DNA of 64,000 nucleotides from Rothia nasisuis (GCF_928381405.1 NZ_CAKMSB010000004.1:124001-188000); one strand, 5' to 3'; shown: positions 44,737 through 57,941, numbered from the stretch's first letter. Program-made: numbers and translations. The notes: a model not told the origin generated them from the sequence alone.

Positions 44737-45513
44737 ATGCTCCCCGATGTCCGCAAAAAGCGCATTCTGCAAGAGGTGCAAGCTCACGGCTCAGCCCAGG
44801 TTGCCGACCTTGCTAAGTTGCTCGGCGTCTCATCCATGACCGTACGTCGTGATTTAGCCGAGCTCGACGAGCAGGGCCTCATCAACCGCATCCACGGAGG
44901 AGCGGAAGCCTCCACCACCACACTGGAACCAGCCTTTGCGGAAAAAATGGGCCTCAATGCCAGCGAAAAAAATGCCATTGCGACCACTGCCGCCACCCTG
45001 GCCCGCACTGGGCAGGCTATCTCAATTGCAGGGGGTACTACCTGTCTGCACATAGCCCAACATATCGCTGACGATACTAACCTGGCGGGTCTCACTATTA
45101 TCACCAATTCCCTCCCAGTCGCCGACGAGTTCTTTGCCCGCACCTCCTCCCACCCCCATCCAGCCCGCGTTCTGCTCACCGGCGGCGAACGAACCCCGTC
45201 AGATGCTCTTGTCGGCCCTATCGCGGAAGCCTCTCTAACTAACCTTTACGCCGATATCCTCTTTATCGGGTCCCATAGCGCAACTGACTCAGGGCTGCTA
45301 ACACCCAACCTGCATGAGGCCCAGACCAACAGGGCTCTCATCCTGAACGCCCACAAGGTTGTAAGCGTCTTCGACGGCTCAAAATGGAATACCGCCGGGT
45401 TAGCTCGCTATGCCGACTGGTCCGATATTGACACGGTCATTACTACCAGGGAACTCCCCGCAGATGCCCTCTTCTTCCTAAAACAGAATGTAAACGAGGT
45501 TCTTGTCGCATGA
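44737..45513 (+). CDS. DeoR/GlpR-family repressor of galactose module 2
   Basis: A 258-residue regulator with the DeoR helix-turn-helix VADLAKLLGVSSMTVRRDLAELDEQGLINRIHGGA at residues ~22-58 and a sugar-phosphate sensor domain (GGTTCLHIAQHI, TNSLPVADEFF). The ATG at 44737 is used since GGAAGGA stands 6-7 nt before it. It heads galT-galK and is divergent from the alpha-galactosidase operon. The close likeness to the first DeoR suggests duplication or parallel acquisition of the module. Confidence 0.9.
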   Translation: MLPDVRKKRILQEVQAHGSAQVADLAKLLGVSSMTVRRDLAELDEQGLINRIHGGAEASTTTLEPAFAEKMGLNASEKNAIATTAATLARTGQAISIAGGTTCLHIAQHIADDTNLAGLTIITNSLPVADEFFARTSSHPHPARVLLTGGERTPSDALVGPIAEASLTNLYADILFIGSHSATDSGLLTPNLHEAQTNRALILNAHKVVSVFDGSKWNTAGLARYADWSDIDTVITTRELPADALFFLKQNVNEVLVA

Positions 45514-46646
45514 GTACGGTAAAAATCACCCGCAGCACCCTAGCCGACGGACGCGAAATCATCTTTTTTGATGACTCTGAGCCCTACCTCTCCGGGAAAG
45601 CAACACGAAACATACAAGATACCCGACTCTTAGAAGCTCGAACCCTCCCACCCCACGAGGCGGCCTGTATACGGGTTGATCCCCTGACCGGTGACTCAGT
45701 TACTATTGCTGCCCACCGAAACAACCGCACGTTTCTCCCGCCAGCAGACGAAGATCCCCTAGCACCATCGGGGGTCGGGTCAGTACCTGGCGAAATTCCC
45801 GAACCAACCTACGATGTCGTTGTCTTTGAGAATCGTTTTCCCTCCCTACAGGGGCCATTAGAAAACCTCCGTGATGAGCCACTTTTCAAAGAAACCACCC
45901 CGGGTGGGCGCTGTGAGGTCGTAAGCTTCACCTCTGACCAGTACGGTTCTTTTGGAACCCTAAGCTACGAGCGAGCTCGCACGGTAGTTGAGGCTTGGGC
46001 CCATCGAACCAGGGAGCTGTCAGCCCGCGAAGGCATCGCTCAGGTCTTTCCATTTGAAAACCGGGGAGAAGAGATTGGGGTGACGCTCCCCCACCCACAC
46101 GGGCAAATTTATGCCTACCCCTATCTCCCCCCTTATACTGCTCAACTGGTACGCCGGGCAAACGCTTGGGCTACTGAGACAGGTGGTGATTTGCTAGGCG
46201 ATGTGCTGGCCGCTGAGTTGGTTGAGGGTAACCGCGTTATTGCAGAGACCGAGCACTTTGTGGCTTATGTTCCCTACGCAGCTAAGTGGCCAGTTGAGTT
46301 TATGGTGGTTCCCCGTAGAGCTGCCCGCGATTTTACCGAACTAACTGAAGGCGAGAAAGACGAATTAACGGCTCTCTACCTAGATCTTTTAAGCCGTCTC
46401 GATTACTTCTTTGAAGGCATCAGCCAGTTACCCTATATTGCAGCCTGGCATCAGGCCCCCCTCATCGAGGGTGAGAATGTCTCACGTATGTACCTTCATG
46501 TCTTCTCGCTTATGCGCTCTCCCGGCAAAATGAAGTACCTCGCCGGCTCGGAATCAGCTATGGCTGCCTGGATCAGCGACACCACCCCCGAACGTATCGC
46601 TGCCCGCCTGCGCGAATTAGCGCAGCCTACTATAGAGGAGAAATAA
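45510..46646 (+). CDS. galT: Galactose-1-phosphate uridylyltransferase, copy 2
   Basis: A 378-residue enzyme nearly collinear with the first copy. The HPHGQIYAYPY active site again falls at His195/His197, and WHQAP is present. It overlaps the regulator stop by 4 bp and its own stop overlaps the galK start (TAATG), a tighter arrangement than in module 1. Codons are more A/T-ending than in lacZ-1. Confidence 0.95.
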   Translation: MSTVKITRSTLADGREIIFFDDSEPYLSGKATRNIQDTRLLEARTLPPHEAACIRVDPLTGDSVTIAAHRNNRTFLPPADEDPLAPSGVGSVPGEIPEPTYDVVVFENRFPSLQGPLENLRDEPLFKETTPGGRCEVVSFTSDQYGSFGTLSYERARTVVEAWAHRTRELSAREGIAQVFPFENRGEEIGVTLPHPHGQIYAYPYLPPYTAQLVRRANAWATETGGDLLGDVLAAELVEGNRVIAETEHFVAYVPYAAKWPVEFMVVPRRAARDFTELTEGEKDELTALYLDLLSRLDYFFEGISQLPYIAAWHQAPLIEGENVSRMYLHVFSLMRSPGKMKYLAGSESAMAAWISDTTPERIAARLRELAQPTIEEK

Positions 46647-47962
46647 TGCCTGCGGTATGGAAAAAAACTATATCTCCCGCAGTGCTCATCCAGAGCGTTA
46701 CCGAGCGGTTCCATTCAGCCTTCGGCACTAAACCTACCGGAGTATATTCAGCACCGGGGCGAGCTAACCTCCTCGGTGAACACATTGACTACTGCGGGGG
46801 CACCGTTCTCCCCTTTGCCCTACCTCAGCGCACCTATATTGCTATGTCTCCTCGCCAAGATGGTCAGATTCGTGCCGTAACTGCCCAGGGCGATGCCGGA
46901 GCAGCTACCGATTACGGAATCAGAACGATAGCTTTCGATGAGGTGGCTCCGGGGGTTCTCAGCGGCTGGTTATCCTACGTAGCCGGAGTTCCCTGGGCAA
47001 TGGAGGCCGAAAACCTGGGTGACTTTACTGGCTTTGGAGCTGATATAGCTATCGACTCATCGGTGCCGTTGGGAGCGGGGCTGTCGTCATCGGCCGCTTT
47101 AGAGTGCGCCGTGGCTCTAGGTGTTGACGATGCACTCTCAGTTCAGGATCCTAACCGCGAGCGCCTAGCCGATACAGACGAAGGGCGGGCGGCCCTGGCT
47201 ATTGCAGCAATCCGTGCTGAGAATGAAATTGCTGGAGCGTCAACAGGCGGCATGGATCAGTCCATTTCGTTGCGCGCTTCCGAAGGCTCTGTTCTAGCTA
47301 TTGATTGTCGGAACTTCTCAACTCGTGCATTAACCATCGATGTGGATTCAGCCGGGTTAGCAATTCTAATCATGGATACTCGCGCCCACCACAACCTTTC
47401 AGATGGGCAGTATGCGGTCCGGCGAACCGCCACAGAAGTAGCGAGAGATGCTCTAGGTCTAGCGACCCTGCGTGACGCATTTAAAGGTACCCCCACCCTG
47501 GCAAAAGCTGAAGTTCTCTTAGCCGACTGGGATGCTGGCGTCAACGCCCTGTCTTTGCCAGAGGGAAGCGATCCAGCTGTCATGCGGGATGCTCTGGAAC
47601 ATGTCTGGACTGAAATTGCCCGAGTTGAAGAGTGTGTTTCTCTCTTTGAAGATTCACGGCAGGTTCCAGCTAGTGCGTGGGGACGGCTGGGGCACCTACT
47701 GAACGGGTCGCATGACTCTCTGCGCTATCGATATAAAGTCTCATGCGATGAGCTTGATGTGGCTGTTGAATCGGCTCGGACTGCTGGAGCATTAGGTGCC
47801 CGCATGACCGGCGGCGGTTTCGGGGGCTCAGCAATTGCTCTGGTGCGGCAGGACGATATTGCTGACATAGCGGATGCTGTTGCTACTGCTTTCGAGCAGG
47901 CTGGCTTTGATTACCCAGAGTTCCTAATAGCTTCCCCATCCGGTCCGGCGCACGCTGAGTAG
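46646..47962 (+). CDS. galK: Galactokinase, copy 2
   Basis: A 438-residue GHMP kinase with GRANLLGEHIDYCGG, VPLGAGLSSSAALECA and ARMTGGGFGGSAIAL, as in copy 1. All catalytic motifs are intact, so both copies should be active. It ends the deoR-galT-galK operon and faces lacZ-2; module 2 places galM with lacZ instead of behind galK. Confidence 0.95.
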   Translation: MPAVWKKTISPAVLIQSVTERFHSAFGTKPTGVYSAPGRANLLGEHIDYCGGTVLPFALPQRTYIAMSPRQDGQIRAVTAQGDAGAATDYGIRTIAFDEVAPGVLSGWLSYVAGVPWAMEAENLGDFTGFGADIAIDSSVPLGAGLSSSAALECAVALGVDDALSVQDPNRERLADTDEGRAALAIAAIRAENEIAGASTGGMDQSISLRASEGSVLAIDCRNFSTRALTIDVDSAGLAILIMDTRAHHNLSDGQYAVRRTATEVARDALGLATLRDAFKGTPTLAKAEVLLADWDAGVNALSLPEGSDPAVMRDALEHVWTEIARVEECVSLFEDSRQVPASAWGRLGHLLNGSHDSLRYRYKVSCDELDVAVESARTAGALGARMTGGGFGGSAIALVRQDDIADIADAVATAFEQAGFDYPEFLIASPSGPAHAE

Positions 47963-48067
47963 CTAGCTCTAGCCCAGGCAAGGATTTAGTCCAGATCTTA
48001 TAAACATAATTCGAGAATCCTGCGCCTCTCGCAGAAGGGCAGGCTTACTGTTTCTGTCAGCTCTTTG

Positions 48068-52106
<4,039 letters not shown>

Positions 52107-52118
52107 AACTCCCTCATT

Positions 52119-52180
52119 TGTTTAGATATGTTTAGAAGTAGCGACCACACACTGAATCCATACTGACGCAGTTTCTAAAC
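52119..52180. promoter_or_regulatory. Repeated TGTTTAGA motifs upstream of galM-2/lacZ-2
   Basis: TGTTTAGA occurs at 52119-52126 and 52129-52136 (10-bp period), and GTTTCTAAAC (52171-52180) is a perfect palindrome with the same half-site. These differ from the DeoR-region motifs, so galM-2/lacZ-2 may be under a separate regulator, which I cannot identify. Confidence 0.45.
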
Positions 52181-52262
52181 CAGATTTCTTGGGCCTCCAG
52201 CCCAATGAGAGAAAGCCAGCCACCCGGCTTGCCCTCTCAACATGAAGCGGCCTAAGAACTAG

Positions 52263-52667
52263 CTAAGCTTTGGGCACACCTAGTTCACCGGTGACATACT
52301 GGGCGGCACCAAAGCCAAAGGACCAATCGTAGAAAGTGTTCTCAACGTAGCCAATGAATACATCTTCACCAGCAATTCCTACCTGCCCGAGCTTCTCAGC
52401 AATACGAGCATAAAGCACCTGTTTAGCCTCTGGGGAGCGGCCTTCCTGAGTGAAAATCTGAATCATAACCACACCCTCACTGCGTTCAAACCCTAGCCCA
52501 GCGTCCTCAGCAATAATTTCCCCCTGCTGATGACGATTGATGATGTGGAAGCGATCGCGGGTCGGGATGCCGTAGACCTCCACGATTGCTTCGTGAATAG
52601 CATCCGCGATAGTGCGGACGTGCTCAGGGGTATGAGTTGCGTTAAGATCGATTCGGACGAGGGGCAT
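52263..52667 (-). CDS. Tautomerase family protein
   Basis: A 134-residue protein of the 4-oxalocrotonate tautomerase superfamily. The chain begins Met-Pro-Leu-Val-Arg-Ile-Asp-Leu; after loss of Met the N-terminal proline is the catalytic base, and the arginine is conserved too. The length fits the two-domain-like (tautomerase_2) group. GGAAAGG precedes the ATG. It is divergent from the GntR gene and its promoter carries a perfect IolR-type site, so it may act on an intermediate of inositol or related ketose degradation. No substrate can be named. Confidence 0.82.
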   Translation of the reverse strand: MPLVRIDLNATHTPEHVRTIADAIHEAIVEVYGIPTRDRFHIINRHQQGEIIAEDAGLGFERSEGVVMIQIFTQEGRSPEAKQVLYARIAEKLGQVGIAGEDVFIGYVENTFYDWSFGFGAAQYVTGELGVPKA

Positions 52668-52697
52668 GGCTACACCTTTCCACACAGACAGACAGTT

Positions 52698-52742
52698 TGT
52701 AAGGACAATCCCAAGATTATAGTTTGTTAGGACAAACCTCAA
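52698..52742 (-). promoter_or_regulatory. Tautomerase promoter with two IolR-type sites
   Basis: On the minus strand a consensus TATAAT (52716-52721) is preceded by TTGAGG (52737-52742). TGTCCTAACA (52725-52734, minus strand) fits the published Corynebacterium IolR consensus KGWCHTRACA and lies between the two hexamers. A one-mismatch copy, TGTCCTTACA, is at 52698-52707. Confidence 0.75.
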
Positions 52743-52828
52743 GACGGCCCCCACTGCACAGTAGCTAGAATCTCCACAAAACAAGCCAAAACACCAAGAG
52801 GTGCAACCTATTGTGCGATAAAATTTTT

Positions 52829-52840
52829 TTGTCCATACAA
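52829..52840. promoter_or_regulatory. Possible autoregulatory site of the GntR gene
   Basis: TTGTCCATACAA resembles the IolR-type sites but mismatches the consensus at two positions; its ends are palindromic (TTTGT..ACAAA). It is 34 bp before the regulator start, where an autorepressor would bind. Confidence 0.4.
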
Positions 52841-52873
52841 ACTGACAAATAACACCACATCTTAGAAAAGTAC

Positions 52874-53611
52874 ATGGCCTCCTTATCATTCATCAGCATC
52901 GACCGCACCTCGCCTATCCCCCTCTACCACCAGCTTGTGAGCGAAATTAAAACCGCTATCTCCACTGGAGCTCTCACCGCCGGCACCATGCTGCCCAACG
53001 AACTCGATATTGCCGCGCAGCTCCACCTCTCCCGCCCCACCGTGCGCAAGGCCATGGACGAGCTCGTCCGCGCAGGCTTACTCGTACGCAAGCGTGGGGT
53101 GGGCACCCAGGTTGTCTCCAACGAAATTCGTCGCCCGCTCACCCTCTCCTCCCTCTATACCGACCTAACTCTCTCCGGTGTCGTCCCCAGCACTGAGGTC
53201 CTAGAGTTTAACGTTGCCCCGGCCCCACACGACATTGTTGCACAGCTCAATCTGACAGAAAATACCGATGTCTACCACATACTCCGTCTGAGACTAGAAA
53301 ATAACCAACCACTCGCCATTATGGAGAACTGGATTCCCGCTCACCTAGGGACTATCGACAAGGCAGACCTTGAAAAGCAAGGCCTCTACGACACACTCCG
53401 CGCCATGGGTGTCACTTTCTCCCTCGCACACCAGACCGTGGGCGCCACCATCGCCAATGAGTTCCAGGCCACTACTCTCAATACCACTGTTGGAGCGCCC
53501 CTGGTGCATATGAAACGTACTGCTCTTGACGACATCGGAACCCGCGTAGAAACCGGTAGGCACGTCTACCGTGCCGATCTCTACTCATTCGAAATGACCC
53601 TCTCCAACTAG
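52874..53611 (+). CDS. GntR-family regulator with UTRA domain, IolR-like
   Basis: A 245-residue HutC-subfamily regulator. The N-terminal winged helix (PLYHQLVSEIKTAISTGALTAGTMLPNELDIAAQLHLSRPTVRKAMDELVRAGLLVRKRGVGTQV) is followed by a UTRA ligand-binding domain (residues ~90-240). Corynebacterium IolR, which represses inositol genes, is of the same class, and three perfect matches to its consensus occur in this region. It precedes iolB by 54 bp on the same strand. Assignment as IolR is therefore well supported by context, though not proven. Confidence 0.85.
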   Translation: MASLSFISIDRTSPIPLYHQLVSEIKTAISTGALTAGTMLPNELDIAAQLHLSRPTVRKAMDELVRAGLLVRKRGVGTQVVSNEIRRPLTLSSLYTDLTLSGVVPSTEVLEFNVAPAPHDIVAQLNLTENTDVYHILRLRLENNQPLAIMENWIPAHLGTIDKADLEKQGLYDTLRAMGVTFSLAHQTVGATIANEFQATTLNTTVGAPLVHMKRTALDDIGTRVETGRHVYRADLYSFEMTLSN

Positions 53612-53665
53612 CCCTCTCTCCTACCACCAACGTCCCAAGCACAGACCAACAAAAAGGAGCGCACC

Positions 53666-54553
53666 ATGTCACAGTGGTTCTACCCCGCAGGTACAGCCGC
53701 TAACGGCCCCTGGGATCTTTCCCTAGGCACCCACGACTCGACCATCGTTGTTGACGGCTGGGCGCACACCGGGATTAAAACCGCAACGTTTACTCACCAG
53801 CCCCTCACCCTAGGCGCTACCGATGAGGAACGTATCATCGTGCCACTCACCGGCCCCGTTACCGTGTACGTTGATGGCACCACGTATGAATTAGCTGGTC
53901 GTGAGTCTGTCTTCCACGGGCCAACAGACGTCCTTTATACCGGCATCAACCGCGAAGTAACTCTCACCGGTAAACAGGGTGTGCGCGTTGCTATCGCCAC
54001 CGCTCCCGCTCAAGCCGAGTACCCCGTTCGACACCTCACAAAGAATGAGATTCCCGTTGAGCTGCGCGGTGCAGGCAACTGCTCCCGCCAGGTACATAAC
54101 TTTGGCACCCCAGCTACTCTGGAGGCAGACCGCTTTATCGTCTGCGAGGTTATTACACCTGCTGGTAACTGGTCTTCTTACCCTCCCCATAAGCACGACG
54201 AGGAGAAAGAAGGCGAAACCGCGCTGGAAGAAATCTACTACTTCGAAACCCGCCCTACTCCCGGGGCCCCGGCTGAAGCCCAAGACGCTATCGGCTACCA
54301 GCGCGTCTACGCATCCGATGAGCGCCCCATCGATGTTAACGAGGAGGTACGCACCGGTGATGTCGTACTAGTACCCTACGGGTGGCATGGACCCGCTATG
54401 GCAGCCCCTGGCTACGACCTCTATTACCTCAACGTCATGGCGGGCCCTGGCCGTGTGCGTGACTGGCTGATTTCTGACGATCCTCACCATGGCTGGGTTC
54501 GCTCCACCTGGGAGGGAGCAGACATTGATCCGCGCCTGCCCTACACTGCCTAA
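53666..54553 (+). CDS. iolB: 5-deoxy-glucuronate isomerase
   Basis: A 295-residue bicupin of the IolB/KduI fold. It converts 5-deoxy-D-glucuronate to 5-dehydro-2-deoxy-D-gluconate in inositol breakdown. The metal-site segment SSYPPHKHDEE..EEIYYFE (residues ~170-195) and YGWHGPAMAAPGYDLYYLNV near the end are diagnostic. GGAG is 7 nt before the ATG. No iolC, iolD or iolA follows, so the rest of the pathway must be elsewhere. Confidence 0.93.
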   Translation: MSQWFYPAGTAANGPWDLSLGTHDSTIVVDGWAHTGIKTATFTHQPLTLGATDEERIIVPLTGPVTVYVDGTTYELAGRESVFHGPTDVLYTGINREVTLTGKQGVRVAIATAPAQAEYPVRHLTKNEIPVELRGAGNCSRQVHNFGTPATLEADRFIVCEVITPAGNWSSYPPHKHDEEKEGETALEEIYYFETRPTPGAPAEAQDAIGYQRVYASDERPIDVNEEVRTGDVVLVPYGWHGPAMAAPGYDLYYLNVMAGPGRVRDWLISDDPHHGWVRSTWEGADIDPRLPYTA

Positions 54554-54575
54554 GACTATGTGACTAGGTACCCTG

Positions 54576-54591
54576 CCCGCCTAAAGGGCGG
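54576..54591 (+). terminator. Short hairpin after iolB
   Basis: CCCGCC-TAAA-GGGCGG forms a six-pair GC stem with a tetraloop, 23 bp after the iolB stop. It lacks a T tract, so termination would be weak. Confidence 0.35.
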
Positions 54592-54643
54592 GTCACAGTC
54601 CTGTTCAAACACTGCTAGGTAGGGATTAAGAGAGGGGGGTCTT

Positions 54644-55405
54644 GTGCTACCGGAATTGTCCATTATCGCATGGGCCTGCCTTGCTCTGGGTGCCTTCTTA
54701 GTCGGTATCTCTAAGACGGCGATCCCCGGCTTTAACACGGTATCGGTGGCTCTCTTTGCCTCCGTTCTTCCTGCTAAGACTTCCACCGGCGCATTGTTAA
54801 TCCTGCTCATGGTAGGAGATATTTTCGCTCTGCTGGCTTACCGTAAACATGCCCACTGGCCCACGCTGACTCGCATGGTTCCCGCAGTGCTTTTGGGCCT
54901 AATAGTAGGTGCCGTCTTTCTTTACCTTGCTTCAGATACCGGGGTGAGGCGGGGCATTGGCGCGCTCTTACTCATGCTGATGGGGCTGACGCTGTGGCAG
55001 CGACATCAAGCAACAAAGCCCACCACTACCGGGCAGGAATCTAGCGGCGCCCACCCCCTAGCAACCACCTTCTTCGGCGGCCTAGGTGGCTTTACAACGA
55101 TGGTTGCCAACTCCGGTGGTCCCGTTATGAGCATGTATTTTTTGGTAGCCCGATTCCCGGTTCAGACTTTTCTGGGTACCGCTGCCTGGTTCTTTGCAGT
55201 GATGAACATACTCAAACTGCCTTTTTCAGTAGGACTGGGCATTATAGATTCCAGCACCCTCTACCTGGATGCTGTGCTGGTACCCGCAGTGCTAGGTGGT
55301 GCCTGGTGCGGTTGGCGCTTCGCCTCCCACATGAGCCAGCAATTCTTTGATCGAGCAGTTATTGCTATGACCACACTCGGGGCGCTCTGGCTGGTGGTAG
55401 GGTAA
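54644..55405 (+). CDS. Sulfite exporter TauE/SafE family protein
   Basis: A 253-residue membrane protein with about eight helices in two repeats. The family motif GISKTAIPGFNTVSV (residues ~21-35) recurs in degenerate form as GGLGGFTTMVANSGGPVMSMYF. It starts with GTG, with AGAGGGGGG just upstream. The family transports small anionic sulfur or carbon compounds. The location between iolB and a LacI gene could mean a role in organic-acid export, but there is no direct evidence. Confidence 0.85.
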   Translation: MLPELSIIAWACLALGAFLVGISKTAIPGFNTVSVALFASVLPAKTSTGALLILLMVGDIFALLAYRKHAHWPTLTRMVPAVLLGLIVGAVFLYLASDTGVRRGIGALLLMLMGLTLWQRHQATKPTTTGQESSGAHPLATTFFGGLGGFTTMVANSGGPVMSMYFLVARFPVQTFLGTAAWFFAVMNILKLPFSVGLGIIDSSTLYLDAVLVPAVLGGAWCGWRFASHMSQQFFDRAVIAMTTLGALWLVVG

Positions 55406-55446
55406 AGCTTGTCTACGCACTATCGGTTGAGCCGGGGTGTGCCACA

Positions 55447-56499
55447 ATGGGGAGCATGACCGCACAGCACCCAGACACCCCTGCTCAGCCCTCCAAACGT
55501 GCCACCATCATTGATGTCGCAGCTCGAGCCGGTGTCTCCAAATCCCTCGTTTCTCTCGCTTTTAAGGATCCACAACGGGTGAGCGACGAACGCCTAGAAC
55601 GCATCCGTACCGCCGCCACTGAACTCAACTACTCCCCCAGCTTCGTGGCGCAGACTCTCACCTCCCAGCAGTCGCCCTTCATCGGCATCCTAGTACTAGA
55701 CTTCCAGAACCCCCTCTTCATCGAAGTAGCAGATGCTGTACGCCGCACACTCGCCGAGCACGGGGAGTTCGGCCTACTCCTCAACGGAAGCTCCACTGCC
55801 ACCAGTTCAGAACCCTATGGCACCCTGGACCCTCAGGTTCTAAGAATGCTCCACAGTCTACGTCCACGCGCCCTGGTCGTAGTAGGAGCAGCCGCAGACC
55901 AGAACACCCTGCCAGCAGATATACCAGTGGTGTATGTCAGTGCAGCTGTTACTCCTGGCACCGCCACCTGCATCCGCGCAGACGATGAGGCTGGCATGGA
56001 GCTTTTGGTTGAGCACCTGGCAACTACCGGGCACCGATGCCTGGGGTTCATTACAGGTAGCTCTGGAGCAGTGACCCAAGAACGGCAGGCAGCCTTTGAG
56101 GCTTCAGTATCTGCCCGGGGCCTCGTACCCCTGCTTCTGCCCGGTGATTACACCGAACAGGGCGGCTATCGTGCCGGCCAGGCCTTACTCGCCCTACCGC
56201 AGAAACAGCGTCCCACCGCAGTCATCGCTGTCAACGATATCGCCGCCCTGGGGTGTATAAGGGCTGTAGAAGAAGCCGGACTCAATGTTCCAGGTGATGT
56301 AGCGGTTGCAGGCTTTGACAATATCCTTGTGGCTGGTATTCCCCGCGTCAGCCTCACCTCTGTAGATCCCAACAAGGACGAGTTAGGCAGACTGGCGGCT
56401 CTGGCCGCACGTGCAGGGGCTCAGGGTAGGGTGGATGAAACTCAGTATCTGTTAGTGGAGCCCAGACTAGTTGTGCGTGGCTCAAGCACGGCTCGTTAA
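55447..56499 (+). CDS. LacI-family transcriptional regulator
   Basis: A 350-residue repressor. The helix-turn-helix and hinge read ATIIDVAARAGVSKSLVSLAFKDP...FVAQTLTSQQ, followed by the sugar-binding domain. An ATG three codons later is an alternative start. Two palindromes with a central CG lie directly downstream of its stop, in the promoter of the next dehydrogenase gene, which is therefore the probable target. The inducer is not predictable. Confidence 0.88.
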   Translation: MGSMTAQHPDTPAQPSKRATIIDVAARAGVSKSLVSLAFKDPQRVSDERLERIRTAATELNYSPSFVAQTLTSQQSPFIGILVLDFQNPLFIEVADAVRRTLAEHGEFGLLLNGSSTATSSEPYGTLDPQVLRMLHSLRPRALVVVGAAADQNTLPADIPVVYVSAAVTPGTATCIRADDEAGMELLVEHLATTGHRCLGFITGSSGAVTQERQAAFEASVSARGLVPLLLPGDYTEQGGYRAGQALLALPQKQRPTAVIAVNDIAALGCIRAVEEAGLNVPGDVAVAGFDNILVAGIPRVSLTSVDPNKDELGRLAALAARAGAQGRVDETQYLLVEPRLVVRGSSTAR

Positions 56500-56539
56500 G
56501 ACGGGTTCTATCTTGATAGTAGTGGCTACCTAGCCATGG

Positions 56540-56588
56540 TTGGAACGGTTCAAAAATTGTGCATAATATACCTGTTGGAACGTTCCAA
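56540..56588. promoter_or_regulatory. Paired LacI-type operators with promoter
   Basis: TTGGAACGTTCCAA (56575-56588) is a perfect 14-bp palindrome; TTGGAACGGTTCAA (56540-56553) is its near copy, with centres 35 bp apart. CATAAT (56562-56567) lies between. The 35-bp spacing equals that of the sucrose operators. Confidence 0.75.
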
Positions 56589-56679
56589 TTCCACCTCAGC
56601 ACCCCAAAAAAACACTCTGTGACAAGAAGAAGTAGCACAAGATAATTTTTTCTTTCAAAACCCCTCTACTTCATGTCAC

Positions 56680-56697
56680 CATAATCATGTCCTAACA
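56680..56697 (+). promoter_or_regulatory. Second promoter -10 with IolR-type site
   Basis: CATAAT (56680-56685) is followed three bases on by TGTCCTAACA (56688-56697), a perfect match to the IolR consensus. The downstream dehydrogenase may thus be under both LacI and IolR-type control. Confidence 0.65.
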
Positions 56698-56753
56698 AAC
56701 TGAGGGTCGCCACTATCAACAAAAAATGGCACCTCAAGCCTCAAGGAGCGACC

Positions 56754-57941
56754 ATGAGCGTTCAAGAAATTTCTGTGGCAGTCATCGGCGCAGGCATGGC
56801 AGGCCAGGGCCACGCCTTTGGCTACCGCATGGCAAGCGCCATCCACAACCCCTCCCTCCCCAAGGTTCGACTCGCCGCCGTCGCCGACCCAAACCTGCCC
56901 CTTGCCCAGGAGGTAGCAGCCCGCTACGGCTACGAGAGAGTCTATGCCGACTGGGTCGAAGTAGCCAACGACCCCAACATTGATGCAGTATCCATCGTCG
57001 TAGGTAACGCCCTCCACCTCCCCATCGCCAAGGGCCTGCTCGAAGCTGGTAAGCATGTACTCTGCGAAAAGCCCCTGGCAGGCACCCTCGAAGATGCAGA
57101 AGCAATGGTCGAATTAGAAAAGCAGTACGGCGATCAGCTCGTCACAGCCGTGGGCTACACCGTGCGCCGCACCCCAGCCCTCAACGCGCTCAAGAAGAAA
57201 ATCACAAACGGCGATTTCGGCCCCGTTGCAGGCTTCATCTCCACCTATCTCTGTGACTACGGCACTGACACCGACGCTCCTATGACCTGGCGCTACCGTG
57301 GCGGCCCAGGCTCCGGCGCCCTGGGAGATCTTGGATCCCATACCATCGACACGGGAGAACAGCTCAATGGCCGAGTGACTTCCGTGCGTGGCGCTTACCT
57401 GTCAACCACTATTACCGAGCGCCACCTACCAGCAGGCACTGTAGTGGGCCACGGCAAGGTCGAACTTTCCGAAGAGGTGGAATCTGTGGGCAACGAAGAT
57501 ACCGCCACCTTCACCTGCGTTTTTGAAAATGGAGCGGTAGGGACCTACACCATTTCTCGTGTTGCCTTCGGCAACCCGAACGGCCAAACCTACCATATAT
57601 ACGGCCCTAAAACTCAGGCGTCATGGGATACTCTGCGCCCGGCGGAGTATATCTACAACGATTCCGCCGCACCCGCCGATACCGCCGGCCCACGCACCGT
57701 TGTCATCAACGCCCACACCCCCAATTATCCTGGCTCCCTGGCAATGGACGCGCCCGGGGTAGGGTACAACTACAATCAGAATTTTGCCTTCCAGGCGCGT
57801 GCCTTCCTGGAACAAATTGCGGGAATCGAGGGGCATTTGCAGCCTTGTGCCACATTCGCCGACGGACTCCACACCCTGAAGGTCATTGCAGCAATCGCTG
57901 AATCTGCAGATTTAAACGGCGCCGAAGTGAAGATACGCTAA
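56754..57941 (+). CDS. Gfo/Idh/MocA family oxidoreductase
   Basis: A 395-residue NAD(P)-dependent dehydrogenase. The Rossmann motif is VAVIGAGMAGQGH (residues ~8-20), the catalytic lysine lies in CEKPLAG, and DLGSHTID contributes the active-site histidine. The length is above the ~340 of typical inositol 2-dehydrogenase, with an extended C-terminal sheet. GGAG precedes the ATG by 6 nt. It is a monocistronic gene with its own terminator. It could oxidise an inositol isomer or another cyclic polyol/sugar. Confidence 0.85.
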   Translation: MSVQEISVAVIGAGMAGQGHAFGYRMASAIHNPSLPKVRLAAVADPNLPLAQEVAARYGYERVYADWVEVANDPNIDAVSIVVGNALHLPIAKGLLEAGKHVLCEKPLAGTLEDAEAMVELEKQYGDQLVTAVGYTVRRTPALNALKKKITNGDFGPVAGFISTYLCDYGTDTDAPMTWRYRGGPGSGALGDLGSHTIDTGEQLNGRVTSVRGAYLSTTITERHLPAGTVVGHGKVELSEEVESVGNEDTATFTCVFENGAVGTYTISRVAFGNPNGQTYHIYGPKTQASWDTLRPAEYIYNDSAAPADTAGPRTVVINAHTPNYPGSLAMDAPGVGYNYNQNFAFQARAFLEQIAGIEGHLQPCATFADGLHTLKVIAAIAESADLNGAEVKIR

